NCBI GenBank assembly: GCA_963846715.1 | Contig: CAWJXA010000008.1 | Span: forward strand, 813,806 to 877,805 | Source: Bog-257 sp963846715 | GTDB taxonomy: Bacteria > Acidobacteriota > Terriglobia > Terriglobales > Acidobacteriaceae | Direction of reading: 5' to 3' | DNA length: 64,000 nt | Shown: in pieces, positions 62,120 to 64,000 of the stretch | How the letters are laid out: each line of letters opens with the position of its first letter | Position numbering within the stretch: position 1 is the first letter of the stretch | Notes under the pieces: generated by a model | What the model was told of the DNA's origin: nothing | The model's database searches: none | What the model saw: only the letters and a program-made list of their open reading frames with translations | Program-made: the position numbers and the translations under genes

Positions 62120-64000
62120 ATGGGTGCGGCTCCTTTAGATGGAGCCGTGGTTAGGCGAGCACGCGTTGTGACTTGTGGTGGTGCCGGGGAGTGGTGTTCC
62201 CGGCTGTTTCCCCTTGTGCTGCGGGGTTCCGGGACAGGTGAGGCTTCCGTTCCGTACGGTCCTGAATTGCGAGAAACGGGAGGACGGAAGGGAAGCCTCG
62301 CGTGGAAGAGTACGCGGTTGACGGGCTGGCGGTGGTCGGGGAGCGGTCCGGCGGGGATGTGCTGCCGCCGGATCTGGCGGCGGCGGTGGCCGCCGCGGAG
62401 AGGGCCGAGCCGGGGTCCGGGCCGGCGGTGCTCCGGGTGATCCTGCTGGTCAGGAACGCGGGGCGGCTGGTGACGCTGGAGGACATGGAGGTCCTGGCGG
62501 TGGAGGAGAGCCGGCGGATCGGCCGGGAGTGCCTGCAGCTGTCGCTGGATAACCAGGCCTTCGGCGAGTGCTGGCTGCCGGGGGTGACGGGGTCGGACGG
62601 GGTGACGCGCACGCGGAAGGCCGACAGCAGCACGTCGCTGCTGACGCTGCTGGGGCACGTGAGGGTGCGGCGGGCCGCGTACCTGTCCGGGGACAAGGGG
62701 GTCCCCGCGCTGCACCCGCGGGACGCGGTGCTGAACCTGCCGCCGGGCGGGTTCTCCTGGCAGGCCAGGAAGCTGGCGGAGGTGACGTGCCGGTCCGGGG
62801 CTTACGGCGGCGCGGCGGAGGTCATCCGCGCGGTGACCGGGGAGAATGTCTGGGCCGGCAGCTGCAGGAGATGATGGAGGACTGCGCGGCCGGCGCGGAG
62901 GAGTTCGCGAGGGACAGGCCGGTCCGGGACCCGCCCGTGCTCACGACCGCGGACGGGAAGCAGACGGCTGCGGTCGGGGTGGCGTCCGCGGACGGCAAGG
63001 GCGTCAGCATGCTGCACAGGGACCTGCGAGAGAGCACTGCCCGCCGGGCCGCGAAGAAGAACGGGCCGGCCTGCCGCAGGCTCGGGTCCGGGGAGAAGAG
63101 CGCGGCGAAGCGGCTGGCCGAGACCTGCGTCGTCTACTATTCCCTGCCCCCGGACGGCGAGCCGCGGACGGCCGGGGAGATCATGCGGCGCCCCCGCAGC
63201 GAGCCAGGCCGCTACCCGCGGGCGCTCGGCCGCACGTACGCCTGCGACATCACCGCGTCCTGCTCCGAGGTCATCGGCAGGGGCGTCTTCGCCGAGATCG
63301 ACCGGCGCGACCCCCGGCACGAGCGGCAGTGGATCGGCCTCGTCGACGGCAACAACGACCAGATCCGGGCATTCACCGAGAACGCCGCCGAACGCGGCAT
63401 GGACATGCCGCTCCTCATCGACTTCATCCACGTCCTGGACTACCTGTGGAAGGCCTCCTGGTGCTTCGTCCCCGCCGGGGACATCGCCGCCGCCGAGACG
63501 CAGGTCACCGGCTGGGGCGAGGAGATCCTCCCCGGCAGGTCCGCCGGCGTCGCCGCCGACATCAGCCGGCGCGCCGCCGCCGATCCTCCCAGGCCCGGCA
63601 GCGAGCACGCAAAGAACATCAGGAAAACCACCGGCTACCTGGAGAACAAGGCACCCTACCTGGACTACCCGGCCGCGCTGGCGAACGGATGGCCCATCTC
63701 GACCGGCATCATCGAAGGCGCCTGCCGTCACCTCGTCGGCGACCGCATGGGCGTCACCGGCGCCCGCTGGAGCCTGACCGGAGCCCAGTCCGTCCTGTGG
63801 ATGCGCGCCGTCCACGCTAGCGGCGACACCGGCGCCTACTGGGACCACCACATCCGCGCCGAGCACCAGCGCAACCACCTCAGCAGATACCAGGACCCCG
63901 CCGCGATCCTCGCCCTCGCCGCCTGAACCCCCGCTCCAGCCACCACAAGAACTCAAAGCAGCCAGACGACTACAACTCACGGGAAAGGAAACGCACCCAT
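62120..64000 (+). mobile_element. ISKra4-family insertion sequence, complete
   Basis: The left end atgggtgcggctccttt (62120-62136) is matched in inverted form at the last bases of the window (reverse complement atgggtgcgtttccttt, 63984-64000), 15 of 17 identical. The 1,881-base element carries a two-frame transposase. It finishes exactly at the window end, which suggests the assembly stopped at a repeated element. A target duplication cannot be tested because the right flank is missing. Confidence 0.8.
62302..63926 (+). CDS. ISKra4-type transposase, two frames
   Basis: The first frame (62302-62874) covers the N-terminus: LRVILLVRNAGRLVTLEDME, HVRVRRAAYLSGDKG, PLHPRD-like core LHPRDAVLNLPPGGFS. 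The second (from about 62,850 to 63926) carries the catalytic part: VGVASADGKGVSMLHRD, RQWIGLVDGNNDQIRAF, LIDFIHVLDYLWKASWCF and the family signature GIIEGACRHLVGDRMGVTGA followed by RWSLTGAQSVLWMRAV. A shift near 62,850 joins them, either programmed or an indel. About 540 residues in total. Confidence 0.85.

Noticed and set aside
54640..64000. A horizontally acquired actinobacterial island in the acidobacterial chromosome
   Set aside because: Both edge genes are cut at one point with no mobility gene or repeat at the join, and the right side never returns to acidobacterial sequence; a chimera is simpler.

Overview
The window joins two unrelated pieces of DNA. Positions 1 to about 54,640 are moderately GC-rich (roughly 60%) and look like a chromosome segment of an Acidobacteriota (Terriglobia/Koribacter-like) bacterium. 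They carry a housekeeping core (tyrS, pckA, folD, coaE, sppA, an HU/IHF gene, rpmB, rsmI, alr, rsmD, lipA, hfq, hflX), secreted proteins typical of that phylum (a Tyr/Gly-rich GPW-repeat protein, two M13 metallopeptidases) and dispersed palindromic repeats. From about 54,640 to the end the sequence is very GC-rich (above 70%) and actinobacterial: a partial Mrp-type Na+/H+ antiporter operon, an ECF sigma factor divergent from an NTF2-like gene, an HxlR regulator divergent from a carboxymuconolactone-decarboxylase-like gene, and a complete ISKra4-family element ending on the last base. The join truncates a gene on each side and is best read as an assembly or amplification chimera, although transfer cannot be excluded from sequence alone.

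Layout: 0-9 kb holds a FrmR/CsoR-type regulator with its operator, tRNA-Met, a DoxX protein, the GPW-repeat protein, a SulP transporter and tyrS. 9-19.7 kb holds pckA, an HtrA protease, coaE, folD, a FecR-like protein, an ABC permease, Trm112, sppA and an HU/IHF gene. 19.7-30.6 kb is an accessory zone: a large decayed gene (putative nuclease-domain protein) split by an IS630 element, ridA, a PAP2 protein, a class-C-like group II intron just beyond rpmB, rsmI, and a heavily C-depleted ISNCY-family transposon. 30.7-33.3 kb is a signalling cluster: a CheY-like protein, a PAS histidine kinase and a LuxR-type regulator with a degenerate receiver. 33.6-54.6 kb holds alr, rsmD, an M50 protease, lipA, hflX, hfq, a sugar aminotransferase, two M13 peptidases flanking a hicBA pair, an MlaD-like protein and a truncated CoA ligase-acetyltransferase.

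The most unusual feature is 29,201-30,567. There almost every C on the + strand is gone (424 consecutive bases without one at 29,858-30,281) while G stays abundant, and the bounds coincide with an ISNCY-like transposon. Replacing the A residues of its coding strand with G restores a recognisable transposase, so this is a strand-specific C-to-T (coding-strand G-to-A) hypermutated element.

Many genes, including the normally conserved folD, carry single-base frameshifts, several of them in short G, C or T runs. I take many of these as probable sequencing indels and flag them in each entry.
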